From contig CALSEQ010000043.1 in assembly GCA_943735955.1 (NCBI GenBank), forward strand, positions 315,001 to 379,000: a stretch of DNA of 64,000 nucleotides. The letters run 5' to 3'. Positions 37,501 through 51,100 of this stretch are shown here, one piece after another; position 1 is the first letter of the stretch; each line of letters opens with the position of its first letter. Below the pieces are notes generated by a model, which did no database searches, was not told the origin of the DNA, and saw nothing but the letters and a program-made list of their open reading frames with translations. The position numbers were made by a program, and so were the translations under genes. Source of the stretch: Piscicola geometra. Its lineage: Eukaryota > Annelida > Clitellata > Hirudinida > Piscicolidae.

Positions 37501-40500
37501 TCAGAAAATTTGTTTTCTGAACACCTCAGTATAGGATCAGAGAAGAGCTTAAGAGCCCGTCGAAACTCTGTGAGTGAGCGGATCCAAACGTTCCGGCGCC
37601 CAAAAAGTCTAACCGGCAATGGCCGCAAGGTTCTTTGCTCAGTACTTCGAGGATACCGGACAAAGTGGAACAGACCTTGCTCTATGTCAACCCGGGCTAG
37701 AACCCCACAGGCTTGCATAGAGTGTAGGATCGGTCACTGCCCCTGGATGCCTATGATAGGCCGCTGATCCTTACTCCCACCCACACACCTGAGACAGTCC
37801 GAGGCCGATACGGAGCCAATTTTTTTACTTCTTTATCTTTACTCACCATGCACCCCCACACCAAATCCTTTTTACCCCCCAACCAAACCTACAGGCAAAT
37901 GGTTGTCCTCACTGTCTCACCCTACTCCCAACCCCACACACATGGACAGCGCGAAAGATCCATGGAGGATACACCGAACACCCCCACTGTTATCACACAG
38001 CGATTTGTCACTTTAACTGAAAGTTTCATTTCGATCGATAGGTGCCTCACCACTCTGTTGATAGCCTAGACGGCTGCTTTCTCTGTTTCCCTCACCGGAA
38101 ATTTTTTCTACTCTAGGGGATTTTTCCTACGAGAACTCTGGGGCTTTTCAGAAAATTTGTTTTCTGAACACCTCAGTATAGGATCAGAGAAGAGCTTAAG
38201 AGCCCGTCGAAACTCTGTGAGTGAGCGGATCCAAACGGTCCGGCGCCCAAAAAATTCAACCGGCAATGGCCGCAAGGTTCATTGCTCAGTACTTTGAGGA
38301 TACCGGACAAAGTGGAACAGACCTTGCTCTATGTCAACCCGGGCTAAAACCCCACAGGCTTCCATAGAGTGTAGGATCGGTCACTGCCCCTGGATGCCTA
38401 TGATAGGCCGCTGATCCTTACTCCCATTCACACACATGAGACAGTCCGAGACCAATACGGCGCCAATTTTTTTACTTCTTTATCTTTACTCACCATGCAC
38501 CCCCACACCAAATCCTTTTTACCCCCCAACCAAACCTACAGGCAAATGGTTGTCCTCACTGTCTCACCCTAATCCCAACCCCACACACATGGACAGCGCG
38601 AAAGATCCATGGAGGATACACCGAACACCCCCACTGTTGTCACACAGCGATTTGTCACTTTCTCCGAAAGTTTCATTTTGATCGATAGGTGCCTCACCAC
38701 TCTGTTGATAGCCTAGACGGCTGCTTTCTCTGTTTCCCTCACCGGAAATTTTTCCTACTCTAGAGGATTTTTCCTACGAGAACTCTGGTGTTTTTCAGAA
38801 AATTTGTTTTCTGAACACCTCAGTATAGGATCAGAGAAGAGCTTAAGAGCCCGTCGAAACTCTGTGAGTGAGCGGATCCAAACGTTCCGGCGCCCAAAAA
38901 GTCTAACCGGCAATGGCCGCAAGGTTCTTTGCTCAGTACTTCGAGGATACCGGACAAAGTGGAACAGACCTTGCTCTATGTCAACCCGGGCTAGAACCCC
39001 ACAGGCTTGCATAGAGTGTAGGATCGGTCACTGCCCCTGGATGCCTATGATAGGCCGCTGATCCTTACTCCCACCCACACACCTGAGACAGTCCGAGGCC
39101 GATACGGCGCCAATTTTTTTACTTCTTTATCTTTACTCACCATGCACCCCCACACCAAATCCTTTTTACCCCCCAACCAAACCTACAGGCAAATGGTTGT
39201 CCTCACTGTCTCACCCTACTCCCAACCCCACACACATGGACAGCGCGAAAGATCCATGGAGGATACACCGAACACCCCCACTGTTATCACACAGCGATTT
39301 GTCACTTTAACTGAAAGTTTCATTTCGATCGATAGGTGCCTCACCACTCTGTTGATAGCCTAGACGGCTGCTTTCTCTGTTTCCCTCACCGGAAATTTTT
39401 TCTACTCTAGGGGATTTTTCCTACGAGAACTCTGGGGCTTTTCAGAAAATTTGTTTTCTGAACACCTCAGTATAGGATCAGAGAAGAGCTTAAGAGCCCG
39501 TCGAAACTCTGTGAGTGAGCGGATCCAAACGGTCCGGCGCCCAAAAAATTCAACCGGCAATGGCCGCAAGGTTCATTGCTCAGTACTTTGAGGATACCGG
39601 ACAAAGTGGAACAGACCTTGCTCTATGTCAACCCGGGCTAAAACCCCACAGGCTTCCATAGAGTGTAGGATCGGTCACTGCCCCTGGATGCCTATGATAG
39701 GCCGCTGATCCTTACTCTTATTCACACACATGAGACAGTCCGAGACCAATACGGCGCCAATTTTTTTACTTCTTTATCTTTACTCACCATGCACCCCCAC
39801 ACCAAATCCTTTTTACCCCCCAACCAAACCTACAGGCAAATGGTTGTCCTCACTGTCTCACCCTACTCCCAACCCCACACACATGGACAGCGCGAAAGAT
39901 CCATGGAGGATACACCGAACACCCCCACTGTTATCACACAGCGAGTTGTCACTTTAACTGAAAGTTTCATTTCGATCGATAGGTGCCTCACTACTCTGTT
40001 GATAGCCTAGACGGCTGCTTTCTCTGTTTCCCTCGCCGGAAATTTTCCCTACTCTAGGGGATTTTTCCTACGAGAACTCTGGTGCTTTTCAGAAAATTTG
40101 TTTTCTGAACACCTCAGTATAGGATCAGAGAAGAGCTTAAGAGCCCGTCAAAACTCTGTGAGTGAGCGGATCCAAACGGTCCGGCGCCCAAAAAGTTCAA
40201 CCGGCAATGGCCGCAAGGTTCATTGCTCAGTACTTTGAGGATACCGGACAAAGTGGAACAGACCTTGCTCTATGTCAACCCGGGCTAGAACCCCACAGGC
40301 TTGCATAGAGTGTAGGATCGGTCACTGCCCCTGGATGCCTATGATAGGCCGCTGATCCTTACTCCCACCCACACACCTGAGACAGTCCGAGGCCAATACG
40401 GCGCCAATTTTTTTACTTCTTTATCTTTACTCACCATGCACCCCCACACCAAATCCTTTTTACCCCCCAACCAAACCTACAGGCAAATGGTTGTCCTCAC

Positions 40501-43500
40501 TGTCTCACCCTACTCCCAACCCCACACACATGGACAGCGCGAAAGATCCATGGAGGATACACCAAACACCCCCACTGTTATCACACAGCGATTTGTCACT
40601 TTAACTGAAAGTTTCATTTCGATCGATAGGTGCCTCACCACTCTGTTGATAGCCTAGACGGCTGCTTTCTCTGTTTCCCTCGCCGGAAATTTTCCCTACT
40701 CTAGGGGATTTTTCCTACGAGAACTCTGGTGCTTTTCAGAAAATTTGTTTTCTGAACACCTCAGTATAGGATCAGAGAAGAGCTTAAGAGCCCGTCGAAA
40801 CTCTGTGAGTGAGCGGATCCAAATGGTCCGGCGCCCAAAAAGTCCAACCGGCAATGGCCGAAAGGTTCTTTGCTCAGTACTTCGAGGATACCGGACAAAG
40901 TAGAACAGACCTTGCTCTATGTCAATCCGGGCTAGAACCCCACAGGCTTGCATAGAGTGTAGGATCGGTCACTGCCCCTGGATGCCTATGATAGGCCGCT
41001 GATCCTTACTCCCACCCACACACATGAGACAGTCCGAGACCAATACGGCGCCAATTTTTTTACTTCTTTATCTTTACTCACCATGCACCCCCACACCAAA
41101 TCCTTTTTACCCCCCAACCAAACCTACAGGCAAATGGTTGTCCTCACTGTCTCACCCTACTCCCAACCCCACACACATGGACAGCGCGAAAGATCCATGG
41201 AGGATACACCAAACACCCCCACTGTTATCACACAGCGATTTGTCACTTTAACTGAAAGTTTCATTTCGATCGATAGGTGCCTCACCACTCTGTTGATAGC
41301 CTAGACGGCTGCTTTCTCTGTTTCCCTCGCCGGAAATTTTCCCTACTCTAGGGGATTTTTCCTACGAGAACTCTGGTGCTTTTCAGAAAATTTGTTTTCT
41401 GAACACCTCAGTATAGGATCAGAGAAGAGCTTAAGAGCCCGTCGAAACTCTGTGAGTGAGCGGATCCAAATGGTCCGGCGCCCAAAAAGTCCAACCGGCA
41501 ATGGCCGAAAGGTTCTTTGCTCAGTACTTCGAGGATACCGGACAAAGTAGAACAGACCTTGCTCTATGTCAATCCGGGCTAGAACCCCACAGGCTTGCAT
41601 AGAGTGTAGGATCGGTCACTGCCCCTGGATGCCTATGATAGGCCGCTGATCCTTACTCCCACCCACACACATGAGACAGTCCGAGACCAATACGGCGCCA
41701 ATTTTTTTACTTCTTTATCTTTACTCACCATGCACCCCCACACCAAATCCTTTTTACCCCCCAACCAAACCTACAGGCAAATGGTTGTCCTCACTGTCTC
41801 ACCCTACTCCTAACCCCACACACATGGACAGCGCGAAAGATCCATGGAGGATACACCGAACACCCCCACTGTTATCACACAGCGATTTGTCACTTTAACT
41901 GAAAGTTTCATTTCGATCGATAGGTGCCTCACCACTCTGTTGATAGCCTAGACGGCTGCTTTCTCTGTTTCCCTCACCGGAAATTTTTCCTACTCTAGGG
42001 GATTTTTCCTACGAGAACTCTGGGGCTTTTCAGAAAATTTGTTTTCTCAACACCTCAGTATAGGATCAGAGAAGAGCTTAAGAGCCCGTCGAAACTCTGT
42101 GAGTGAGCGGATCCAAACGGTCCGGCGCCCAAAAAATTCAACCGGCAATGGCCGCAAGGTTCATTGCTCAGTACTTTGAGGATACCGGACAAAGTGGAAC
42201 AGACCTTGCTCTATGTCAACCCGGGCTAAAACCCCACAGGCTTGCATAGAGTGTAGGATCGGTCACTGCCCCTGGATGCCTATGATAGGCCGCTGATCCT
42301 TACTCCCACCCACACACATCAGACAGTCCGAGGCCAATACGGCGCCAATTTTTTTACTTCTTTATCTTTACTCACCATGCACCCCCACACCAAATCCTTT
42401 TTACCCCCGAACCAAACCTACAGGCAAATTGTTGTCCTCACTGTCTCACCCTAATCCCAACCCCACACACATGGAAAGCGCGAAAGATCCATGGAGGATA
42501 CACCGAACACCCCCACTGTTGTCACACAGCGATTTGTCACTTTCTCTGAAAGTTTCATTTTGATCGATAGGTGCCTCACCACTCTGTTGATAGCCTAGAC
42601 GGCTGCTTTCTCTGTTTCCCTCACCGGAAATTTTTCCTACTCTAGGGGATTTTTCCTACGAGAACTCTGGTGCTTTTCAGAAAATTTGTTTTCTGAACAC
42701 CTCAGTATAGGATCAGAGAAGAGCTTAAGAGCCCGTCGAAACTCTGTGAGTGAGCGGATCCAAACGGTCCGGCGCCCAAAAAGTTCAACCGGCAATGGCC
42801 GCAAGGTTCATTGCTCAGTACTTTGAGGATACCGGACAAAGTGGAACAGACCTTGCTCTATGTCAACCCGGGCTAAAACCCCACAGGCTTCCATAGAGTG
42901 TAGGATCGGTCACTGCCCCTGGATGCCTATGATAGGCCGCTGATCCTTACTCCCACCCACACACATGAGACAGTCCGAGGCCAATACGGCGCCATTTTTT
43001 TTACTTCTTTATCTTTACTCACCATGCACCCCCACACCAAATCCTTTTTACCCCCCAACCAAACCTACAGGCAAATGGTTGTCCTCACTTTCTCACCCTA
43101 ATCCCAACCCCACACACATGGACAGCGCGAAAGATCCATGGAGGATACACCGAACACCCCCACTGTTGTCACACAGCGATTTGTCACTTTAACTGAAAGT
43201 TTCATTTCGATCGATAGGTGCCTCACCACTCTGTTGATAGCCTAGACGGCTGCTTTCTCTGTTTCCCTCGCCGGAAATTTTCCCTACTCTAGGGGATTTT
43301 TCCTACGAGAACTCTGGTGCTTTTCAGAAAACTTGTTTTCTGAACACCTCAGTATAGGATCAGAGAAGAGCTTAAGAGCCCGTCGAAACTCTGTGAGTGA
43401 GCGGATCCAAACGGTCCGGCACCCAAAAAGTCAAACCGGCAATGGCCGCAAGGTTCTTTGCTCAGTACTTCGAGGATACCGGACAAAGTGGAACAGACCT

Positions 43501-44798
43501 TGCTCTATGTCAACCCGGGCTAAAACCCCACAGGCTTGCATAGAGTGTAGGATCGGTCACTTCCCCTGGATGCCTATGATAGGCCGCTGATCCTTACTCC
43601 CACCCACACACATGAGACAGTCCGAGGCCAATACGGCGCCAATTTTTTTACTTCTTTATCTTTACTCCCCATGCACCCCCACACCAAATCCTTTTTACCC
43701 CCTAACCAAACCTACAGGCAAATGGTTGTCCTCACTGTCTCAACCTAATCCCAACCCCACACACATGGACAGCGCGAAAGATCCATGGAGGATACACCGA
43801 ACACCCCCACTGTTGTCACACAGCGATTTGTCACTTTCTCTGAAAGTTTCATTTTGATCGATAGGTGCCTCACCACTTTGTTGATAGCCTAGACGGCTGC
43901 TTTCTCTGTTTCCCTCACCGGAAATTTTTCCTACTCTAGAGGATTTTTCCTACGAGAACTCTGGTGCTTTTCAGAAAATTTGTTTTCTGAACACCTCAGT
44001 ATAGGATCAGAGAAGAGCTTAAGAGCCCGTCGAAACTCTGTGAGTGAGCGGATCCAAACGGTCCGGCGCCCAAAAAGTTCAACCGGCAATGGCCGCAAGG
44101 TTCATTGCTCAGTACTTTGAGGATACCGGACAAAGTGGAACAGACCTTGCTGTATGTCAACCCGGGTTAGAACCCCACAGGCTTGCATAGAGTGTAGGAT
44201 CGGTCACTGCCCCTGGATGCCTATGATAGGCCGCTGATCCTTACTCCCACCCACACACATGAGACAGTCCGAGGCCAATACGGCGCCAATTTTTTTACTT
44301 CTTTATCTTTACTCACCATGCACCCCCACACCAAATCCTTTTTACCCCCCAACCAAACCTACAGGCAAATGGTTGTCCTCACTGTCTCACCCTAATCCCA
44401 ACCCCACACACATGGACAGCGCGAAAGATCCATGGAGGATACACCGAACACCCCCACTGTTGTCACACAGCGATTTGTCACTTTCTCTGAAAGTTTCATT
44501 TTGATCGATAGGTGCCTCACTACTCTGTTGATAGCCTAGACGGCTGCTTTCTCTGTTTCCCTCACCGGAAATTTTTCCTACTCTAGGGGATTTTTCCTAC
44601 GAGAACTCTGGGGCTTTTCAGTAAATTTGTTTGTTGAACACCTCAGTATAGGATCAGAGAAGAGCTTAAGAGCCCGTCGAAACTCTGTGAGTGAGCGGAT
44701 CCAAACGGTCCGGCGCCCAAAAAATTCAACCGGCAATGGCCGCAAGGTTCATTGCTCAGTACTTTGAGGATACCGGACAAAGTGGAACAGACCTTGCT
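31583..44798 (+). repeat. 13.2-kb segmental duplication, copy 1 (offset 13,586 bp)
   Basis: Covers m50-m69 and part of m70. Offset 13,586 bp is 21 monomers less 1 bp, because m51 (32243-32888) has a 1-bp deletion that its copy m72 shares. The match begins after T/C at 31582/45168 and ends before C/G at 44799/58385. By eye I find roughly 20 substitutions between copies and no indel. Examples: 31648, GAGACACTCC near 33263, TTTATTCCCC near 33307, GTTGAAAGCC near 33528, CGGAGCC near 37811, GGTGTTTTTCAG near 38787, ACTCTTATTC near 39714. Monomer types A/C/B/H alternate inside. Confidence 0.93.
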
Positions 44799-45168
44799 CT
44801 ATGTCAACCCGGGCTAAAACCCCACAGGCTTCCATAGAGTGTAGGATCGGTCACTGCCCCTGGATGCCTATGATAGGCCGCTGATCCTTACTCCCACCCA
44901 CACACATGAGACAGTCCGAGGCCGATACGGCGCCAATTTTTTTACTTCTTTATCTTTACTCACCATGCACCCTCACACCAAATCCTTTTTACCCCCCAAC
45001 CAAACCTACAGGCAAATGGTTGTCCTCACTGTCTCACCCTACTCCTAACCCCACACACATGGACAGCGCGAAAGATCCATGGAGGATACACCGAACACCC
45101 CCACTGTTATCACACAGCGATTTGTCACTTTAACTGAAAGTTTCATTTCGATCGATAGGTGCCTCACC
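44799..45168 (+). repeat. 370-bp segment between the 13.2-kb copies (back of m70)
   Basis: Resembles the back of B-type m40 (GGGCTAAAACC, CTTCCATAG, GGCCGATACGG, CACCCTCACACC, CTACTCCTAACC, TTAACTG). The corresponding place after copy 2 (58385-58754) instead resembles the back of m39 (GGGTTAGAACC, CTAATCCC, TTTTGATCG). So the two periods of 13,586 bp are the same in all but this last 370 bp. Confidence 0.8.
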
Positions 45169-48100
45169 ACTCTGTTGATAGCCTAGACGGCTGCTTTCTC
45201 TGTTTCCCTCACCGGAAATTTTTCCTACTCTAGGGGATTTTTCCTACGAGAACTCTGGGGCTTTTCAGAAAATTTGTTTTCTGAACACCTCAGTATAGGA
45301 TCAGAGAAGTGCTTAAGAGCCCGTCGAACCTCTGTGAGTGAGCGGATCCAAACGGTTCGGCGCCCAAAAAGTTCAACCGGCAATGGCCGCAAGGTTCATT
45401 GCTCAGTACTTTGAGGATACCGGACAAAGTGGAATAGACCTTGCTTTATGTCAACCCGGGCTAGAACCCCACAGGCTTGCATAGAGTGTAGGATCGGTCA
45501 CTGCCCCTGGATGCCTAAGATAGGCCGCTGATCCTTACTCCCATTCACACACATGAGACAGTCCGAGACCAATACGGCGCCCATTTTTTTACTTCTTTAT
45601 CTTTACTCACCATGCACCCCCACACCAAATCCTTTTTACCCCCCAACCAAACCTACAGGCAAATGGTTGTCCTCACTGTCTCACCCTACTCCCAACCCCA
45701 CACACATGGACAGCGCGAAAGATCCATGGAGGATACACCGAACACCCCCACTCTTATCACACAGCGATTTGTCACTTTAACTGAAAGTTTCATTTCGATC
45801 GATAGGTGCCTCACCACTCTGTTGATAGCCTAGACGGCTGCTTTCTCTATTTCCCTCATCGGAAATTTTTCCTACTCTAGAGGATTTTTCCTACGAGAAC
45901 TCTGGTGCTTTTCAGAAAATTTGTTTTCTGAACACCTCAGTATAGGATCAGAGATGTGCTTAAGAGCCCGTCGAACCTCTGTGAGTGAGCGGATCCAAAC
46001 GGTTCGGCGCCCAAAAAGTTCAACCGGCAATGGCCGCAAGGTTCATTGCTCAGTACTTTGAGGATACCGGACAAAGTGGAACAGACCTTGCTTTATGTCA
46101 ACCCGGGCTAGAACCCCACAGGCTTGCTTAGTGTGTAGGATCGGTCACTGCCCCTGGATGCCTATGATAGGCCGCTGATCCTTACTCCCACCCACACACA
46201 TGAGACAGTCCGAGGCCAATACGGCGCCAATTTTTTTACTTCTTTATCTTTACTCACCATGCACCCCCACACCAAATCCTTTTTACCCCCCAACCAGACC
46301 TACAGGCAAATGGTTGTCCTCACTGTCTCACCCTACTCCCAACCCCACACACATGGACAGCGCGAAAGATCCATGGAGGATACACGAACACCCCCACTCT
46401 TATCACACAGCGATTTGTCACTTTAACTGAAAGTTTCATTTCGATCAATAGGTGTCTCACCACTCTGTTGATAGCCTAGACGGCTGCTTTCTCTGTTTCC
46501 CTCGCCGGAAATTTTCCCTACTCTAGGGGATTTTTCCTACGAGAACTCTGGTGCTTTTCAGAAAATTTGTTTTCTGAACACCTCAGTATAGGATCAGAGA
46601 AGAGCTTAAGAGCCCGTCGAAACTCTGTGAGTGAGCGGATCCAAACGGTCCGGCACCCAAAAAGTCAAACCGGCAATGGCCGCAAGGTTCTTTGCTCAGT
46701 ACTTCGAGGATACCGGACAAAGTGGAACAGACCTTGCTCTATGTCAACCCGGGCTAAAACCCCACAGGCTTGCATAGAGTGTAGGATCGGTCACTGCCCC
46801 TGGATGCCTATGATAGGCCGCTGATCCTTACTCCCACCCACACACATGAGACAGTCCGAGGCCAACACGGCGCCAATTTTTTTACTTCTTTATCTTTACT
46901 CCCCATGCACCCCCACACCAAATCCTTTTTACCCCCCAACCAAACCCACAGGCAAATGGTTGTCCTCACTGTCTCACCCTAATCCCAACCCCACACACAT
47001 GGACAGCGCGAAAGATCCATGGAGGATACACCGAACACCCCCACTGTTGTCACACAGCGATTTGTCACTTTCTCCGAAAGTTTCATTTTGATCGATAGGT
47101 GCCTCACCACTCTGTTGATAGCCTAGACGGCTGCTTTCTCTGTTTCCCTCACCGGAAATTTTTCCTACTCTAGAGGATTTTTCCTACGAGAACTCTGGTG
47201 CTTTTCAGAAAATTTGTTTTCTGAACACCTCAGTATAGGATCAGAGAAGAGCTTAAGAGCCCGTCGAAACTCTGTGAGTGAGCGGATCCAAACGGTCCGG
47301 CGCCCAAAAAGTCTAACCGGCAATGGCCGGAAGGTTCTTTGCTCAGTACTTCGAGGATACCGGACAAAGTGGAACAGACCTTGCTCTATGTCAACCCGGG
47401 CTAGAACCCCACAGGCTTGCATAGAGTGTAGGATCGGTCACTGCCCCTGGATGCCTATGATAGGCCGCTGATCCTTACTCCCACCCACACACCTGAGACA
47501 GTCCGAGGCCGATACGGCGCCAATTTTTTTACTTCTTTATCTTTACTCACCATGCACCCCCACACCAAATCCTTTTTACCCCCCAACCAAACCTACAGGC
47601 AAATGGTTGTCCTCACTGTCTCACCCTACTCCCAACCCCACACACATGGACAGCGCGAAAGATCCATGGAGGATACACCGAACACCCCCACTCTTATCAC
47701 ACAGCGATTTGTCACTTTAACTGAAAGTTTCATTTCGATCAATAGGTGTCTCACCACTCTGTTGATAGCCTAGACGGCTGCTTTCTCTGTTTCCCTCGCC
47801 GGAAATTTTCCCTACTCTAGGGGATTTTTCCTACGAGAACTCTGGTGCTTTTCAGAAAATTTGTTTTCTGAACACCTCAGTATAGGATCAGAGAAGAGCT
47901 TAAGAGCCCGTCGAAACTCTGTGAGTGAGCGGATCCAAACGGTCCGGGGCCCAAAAAATTCAACCGGCAATGGCCGCAAGGTTCCTTGCTCAGTACTTTG
48001 AGGATACCGGACAAAGTGGAACAGACCTTGCTCTATGTCAACCCGGGCTAAAACCCCACAGGCTTCCATAGAGTGTAGGATCGGTCACTGCCCCTGGATG

Positions 48101-51100
48101 CCTAAGATAGGCCGCTGATCCTTACTCCCATTCACACACATGAGACAGTCCGAGACCAATACGGCGCCAATTTTTTTACTTCTTTATCTTTACTCACCAT
48201 GCACCCCCACACCAAATCCTTTTTACCCCCCAACCAAACCTACAGGCAAATGGTTGTCCTCACTGTCTCACCCTACTCCCAACCCCACACACATGGACAG
48301 CGCGAAAGATCCATGGAGGTTACACCGAACACCCCCACTCTTATCACACAGCGATTTGTCACTTTAACTGAAAGTTTCATTTCGATCGATAGGTGCCTCA
48401 CCACTCTGTTGATAGCCTAGACGGCTGCTTTCTCTATTTCCCTCACCGGAAATTTTTCCTACTCTAGAGGATTTTTCCTACGAGAACTCTGGTGCTTTTC
48501 AGAAAATTTGTTTTCTGAACACCTCAGTATAGGATCAGAGAAGTGCTTAAGAGCCCGTCGAACCTCTGTGAGTGAGCGGATCCAAACGGTTCGGCGCCCA
48601 AAAAGTTCAACCGGCAATGGCCGCAAGGTTCATTGCTCAGTACTTTGAGGATACCGGACAAAGTGGAACAGACCTTGCTTTATGTCAACCCGGGCTAGAA
48701 CCCCACAGGCTTGCTTAGTGTGTAGGATCGGTCACTGCCCCTGGATGCCTATGATAGGCCGCTGATCCTTACTCCCACCCACACACATGAGACAGTCCGA
48801 GGCCAATACGGCGCCAATTTTTTTACTTCATTATCTTTACTCACCATGCACCCCCACACCAAATCCTTTTTACCCCCCAACCAAACCTACAGGCAAATGG
48901 TTGTCCTCACTGTCTCATCCTACTCCCAACCCCACACACATGGACAGCGCGAAAGATCCATGGAGGATACACCGAACACCCCCACTCTTATCACACAGCG
49001 ATTTGTCACTTTAACTGAAAGTTTCATTTCGATCAATAGGTGTCTCACCACTCTGTTGATAGCCTAGACGGCTGCTTTCTCTGTTTCCCTCGCCGGAAAT
49101 TTTCCCTACTCTAGGGGATTTTTCCTACGAGAACTCTGGTGCTTTTCAGAAAATTTGTTTTCTGAACACCTCAGTATAGGATCAGAGAAGAGCTTAAGAG
49201 CCCGTCGAAACTCTGTGAGTGAGCGGATCCAAACGGTCCGGCGCCCAAAAAGTCTAACCGGCAATGGCCGCAAGGTTCTTTGCTCAGTACTTCGAGGATA
49301 CCGGACAAAGTGGAACAGACCTTGCTCTATGTCAACCCGGGCTAAAACCCCACAGGCTTGCATAGAGTGTAGGATCGGTCACTGCCCCTGGATGCCTATG
49401 ATAGGCCGCTGATCCTTACTCCCACCCACACACATGAGACAGTCCGAGGCCAACACGGCGCCAATTTTTTTACTTCTTTATCTTTACTCCCCATGCACCC
49501 CCACACCAAATCCTTTTTACCCCCCAACCAAACCCACAGGCAAATGGTTGTCCTCACTGTCTCACCCTAATCCCAACCCCACACACATGGACAGCGCGAA
49601 AGATCCATGGAGGATACACCGAACACCCCCACTGTTGTCACACAGCGATTTGTCACTTTCTCCGAAAGTTTCATTTTGATCGATAGGTGCCTCACCACTC
49701 TGTTGATAGCCTAGACGGCTGCTTTCTCTGTTTCCCTCACCGGAAATTTTTCCTACTCTAGAGGATTTTTCCTACGAGAACTCTGGTGCTTTTCAGAAAA
49801 TTTGTTTTCTGAACACCTCAGTATAGGATCAGAGAAGAGCTTAAGAGCCCGTCGAAACTCTGTGAGTGAGCGGATCCAAACGGTCCGGCGCCCAAAAAGT
49901 CTAACCGGCAATGGCCGCAAGGTTCTTTGCTCAGTACTTCGAGGATACCGGACAAAGTGGAACAGACCTTGCTCTATGTCAACCCGGGCTAGAACCCCAC
50001 AGGCTTGCATAGAGTGTAGGATCGGTCACTGCCCCTGGATGCCTATGATAGGCCGCTGATCCTTACTCCCACCCACACACCTGAGACAGTCCGAGGCCGA
50101 TACGGCGCCAATTTTTTTACTTCTTTATCTTTACTCACCATGCACCCCCACACCAAATCCTTTTTACCCCCCAACCAAACCTACAGGCAAATGGTTGTCC
50201 TCACTGTCTCACCCTACTCCCAACCCCACACACATGGACAGCGCGAAAGATCCATGGAGGATACACCGAACACCCCCACTCTTATCACACAGCGATTTGT
50301 CACTTTAACTGAAAGTTTCATTTCGATCAATAGGTGTCTCACCACTCTGTTGATAGCCTAGACGGCTGCTTTCTCTGTTTCCCTCGCCGGAAATTTTCCC
50401 TACTCTAGGGGATTTTTCCTACGAGAACTCTGGTGCTTTTCAGAAAATTTGTTTTCTGAACACCTCAGTATAGGATCAGAGAAGAGCTTAAGAGCCCGTC
50501 GAAACTCTGTGAGTGAGCGGATCCAAACGGTCCGGCACCCAAAAAGTCAAACCGGCAATGGCTGCAAGGTTCTTTGCTCAGTACTTCGAGGATACCGGAC
50601 AAAGTGGAACAGACCTTGCTCTATGTCAACCCGGGCTAAAACCCCACAGGCTTGCATAGAGTGTAGGATCGGTCACTGCCCCTGGATGCCTATGATAGGC
50701 CGCTGATCCTTACTCCCACCCACACACATGAGACAGTCCGAGGCCAACACGGCGCCAATTTTTTTACTTCTTTATCTTTACTCCCCATGCACCCCCACAC
50801 CAAATCCTTTTTACCCCCCAACCAAACCCACAGGCAAATGGTTGTCCTCACTGTCTCACCCTAATCCCAACCCCACACACATGGACAGCGCGAAAGATCC
50901 ATGGAGGATACACCGAAAACCCCCACTGTTGTCACACAGCGATTTGTCACTTTCTCCGAAAGTTTCATTTTGATCGATAGGTGCCTCACCACTCTGTTGA
51001 TAGCCTAGACGGCTGCTTTCTCTGTTTCCCTCACCGGAAATTTTTCCTACTCTAGAGGATTTTTCCTACGAGAACTCTGGTGCTTTTCAGAAAATTTGTT

